Shown here one piece after another: positions 62,960 to 64,000 of a DNA stretch of 64,000 nt. Position 1 is the stretch's first letter; each line of letters begins with the position of its first letter. The translations under genes and the position numbers were made by a program. The notes below the pieces were generated by a model that searched no databases, was not told the DNA's origin, and saw only the letters and a program-made list of their open reading frames with translations. The DNA comes from Ruegeria sp. HKCCD7303 (GTDB lineage Bacteria > Pseudomonadota > Alphaproteobacteria > Rhodobacterales > Rhodobacteraceae): positions 1-64,000 of the forward strand of contig NZ_WVRE01000002.1 of NCBI RefSeq assembly GCF_013111185.1, in the 5' to 3' direction.

Positions 62960-64000
62960 ATGACAGAGTTGCTGACAGCGGCCCAAATGCGGGCGATTGA
63001 GCAGGCCGCCATCGAGTCCGGTAAAGTGACAGGTCTGGAACTGATGGAACTGGCCGGGCTGGGCGTTGTCGACGCGATCTTCGAGGAATGGCCGGAGTTG
63101 CGGGATCGAGGGGCCAGCCCCTCGAGCTCCCCGAGGTATTTGGGGCCAGATGAAGGGGATCCCCGGCGCGCGGTGGTTTTGTGCGGGCCTGGGAACAATG
63201 GCGGCGACGGGTTTGTTGTTGCGCGTCTTCTGCGAGAGTTGGGATGGGAGGTTGAGGTTTTTCTGTATGGGGAACCAGAAAAGCTGCCTCCGGATGCGCG
63301 GGTGAATTATGAGCGGTGGGCGAAGCTTGGCGAAACGCATGCCAGAATGACCGATCCAGCGCCGTTTCATGACGATTATTTGCGCTTTCCCGACAGATTT
63401 GACCTGATTGTTGATGGGCTGTTCGGAACCGGGCTGACGCGTCCCTTTAGCGACGTGTTTGCTCACTTGGCTCTCGAAGAAACAAGATCTCTAGTTCGAG
63501 AGAAGGGCGCGCGCATCGTCTCGATCGACACCCCAAGTGGTCTGTGTGCAGACAGCGGTCATGTGATCGGGAATGCGATTGAAGCCGATCTGACGGTCAC
63601 CTTCCATGCAAGAAAGATTGGGCATGTGGTGGCCGATGGACCGTTGAAGTGCGGCAACGTCAGAAACAAGTCCATCGGTCTTGCTCATTCTGAGCCCGAC
63701 CAAGTCGTACGCTTGATGTCTTCACAGGATGTTTTGGTCGCGAAAGAAGTCTCTGGTCACAAATACACCCACGGTCACGCCCTAATCCTGTCGGGCGGTT
63801 CCGGAAAAACCGGCGCGGCGCGGTTAGCGGCGCGGGGGGCGCTACGAATTGGGGCCGGGTTGGTAACATTGGGGGTACCGCCCTCGGCACAGATGGAAGT
63901 GGCCAGTCAGATCACGGCTTTGATGATGCAACGGGTTGAGGGGGCGGAGAGTTTGGCTGAGGTCCTGAGCGACACGCGCCTGAATGCGCTTTGTCTGGGG
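62960..64000 (+). CDS. nnr: bifunctional NAD(P)HX epimerase/dehydratase (partial, runs off the window)
   Basis: An open frame of 347 codons with no stop before the window end. It starts MTELLTAAQMRAIEQAAIES, the YjeF N-terminal epimerase domain. The family motifs CGPGNNGGDGFVVARLL (near residue 75), VDGLFGTGLTRPF (near 153) and SIDTPSGLCAD (near 188) follow. The C-terminal dehydratase domain begins near residue 245, with HALILSGGSGKTGAARLAARG and GAGLVTLGVP. The enzyme repairs hydrated NAD(P)H. An extra stretch of about 20 residues near residues 50-68 is encoded by a repeat-like palindromic element. ATG 62960 follows GGAG. Confidence 0.92.
   Translation, partial: MTELLTAAQMRAIEQAAIESGKVTGLELMELAGLGVVDAIFEEWPELRDRGASPSSSPRYLGPDEGDPRRAVVLCGPGNNGGDGFVVARLLRELGWEVEVFLYGEPEKLPPDARVNYERWAKLGETHARMTDPAPFHDDYLRFPDRFDLIVDGLFGTGLTRPFSDVFAHLALEETRSLVREKGARIVSIDTPSGLCADSGHVIGNAIEADLTVTFHARKIGHVVADGPLKCGNVRNKSIGLAHSEPDQVVRLMSSQDVLVAKEVSGHKYTHGHALILSGGSGKTGAARLAARGALRIGAGLVTLGVPPSAQMEVASQITALMMQRVEGAESLAEVLSDTRLNALCLG
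63107..63158 (+). repeat. repeat element inside the NAD(P)HX epimerase coding sequence
   Basis: A perfect 7-bp hairpin, CGAGGGG-CCAG-CCCCTCG (63107-63124), is followed by CTCCCCGAGGTATTTGGGGC and CAGATGAAGGGG. It resembles the element at 9424-9470 in having GTATTT and AGATGAAG about 8 bases apart. It is read in frame here as GASPSSSPRYLGPDEGDPR, an Ala/Ser/Pro/Gly-rich insertion between conserved motifs. Confidence 0.6.

Overview
The window looks like an ordinary chromosomal stretch from a marine roseobacter-group alphaproteobacterium (Rhodobacterales, Ruegeria/Phaeobacter-like). Evidence: moderately high GC coding sequence, an intact DMSP lyase gene dddP whose metal-binding and catalytic residues fall at the family's published positions, a four-subunit sarcosine oxidase operon, a DUF3445 oxidative demethylase-like gene, a BCCT betaine-type transporter, and alphaproteobacterial gene orders (yajC-secD-secF-TSUP-Mth938-ccmABCDG; glnB-glnA). 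I see no rRNA, tRNA, CRISPR array, integrase, transposase or prophage.

Layout. 1-5.7 kb: tail of a sulfate-activation gene (cysC domain), an FrhB-family iron-sulfur protein, dusA, a TSUP permease, a PhyH-like oxygenase and a tandem SpoIIAA-like protein. 5.7-7.6 kb (minus): ccmI-ruvX-DUF1289. 7.8-13.1 kb: soxBDAG, ending in a strong terminator. 13.1-13.6 kb: gene-free and partly AT-rich. 13.6-21.4 kb: FkbM methyltransferase, sodB, metallophosphoesterase, host-attachment-like protein, LOG-family protein, LysM protein, Atm1-type ABC exporter, TylF-like methyltransferase. 21.4-26.5 kb (minus): an RND efflux pump with its adaptor. 26.7-32.1 kb: YfgM-like protein, bamB, der, fatty-acid desaturase, HhH/histone-H1-like basic protein. 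32.1-35.2 kb (minus): serS and an MscS channel. 35.4-42.3 kb: yajC-secDF, TSUP permease, Mth938-like protein, ccmABCDG. 42.3-47.5 kb (minus): SDR, a 29-residue membrane microprotein overlapping the end of a BCCT gene, acnA. 47.7-52.8 kb: DUF1223, LpxL-like acyltransferase, an isolated fliG behind two secreted proteins, purB. 52.9-55.6 kb: three exported proteins of unknown role and a hydrolase-OsmC fusion. 55.8-58.3 kb: a frame-disrupted small membrane-protein gene, dddP and DUF3445. 58.3-64 kb: an unknown protein, MltB-like transglycosylase, PPOX protein, glnA, glnB, and the 5' part of the NAD(P)HX repair gene.

How the genes fit together. One theme is turnover of methylated osmolytes: possible uptake (BCCT), DMSP cleavage (DddP), sarcosine demethylation (SoxBDAG) and possibly amine demethylation (DUF3445), next to nitrogen control (GlnA/GlnB). 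A second theme is the cell envelope and secretion: SecDF-YajC, BamB, a YfgM-like protein, cytochrome c maturation, the RND pump, MscS and a lytic transglycosylase.

The less ordinary items are: the BCCT-coupled 29-residue protein; a 50-residue secreted protein that shares an exact cysteine motif with the neighbouring TPR protein; a repeat element read in frame inside the NAD(P)HX epimerase gene, with a relative in the soxD-soxA gap; related hairpins in two sox gaps; a disrupted gene beside dddP; and an LpxL-like protein lacking the usual catalytic acid. I did not find an obviously new multi-gene defence or mobile system.
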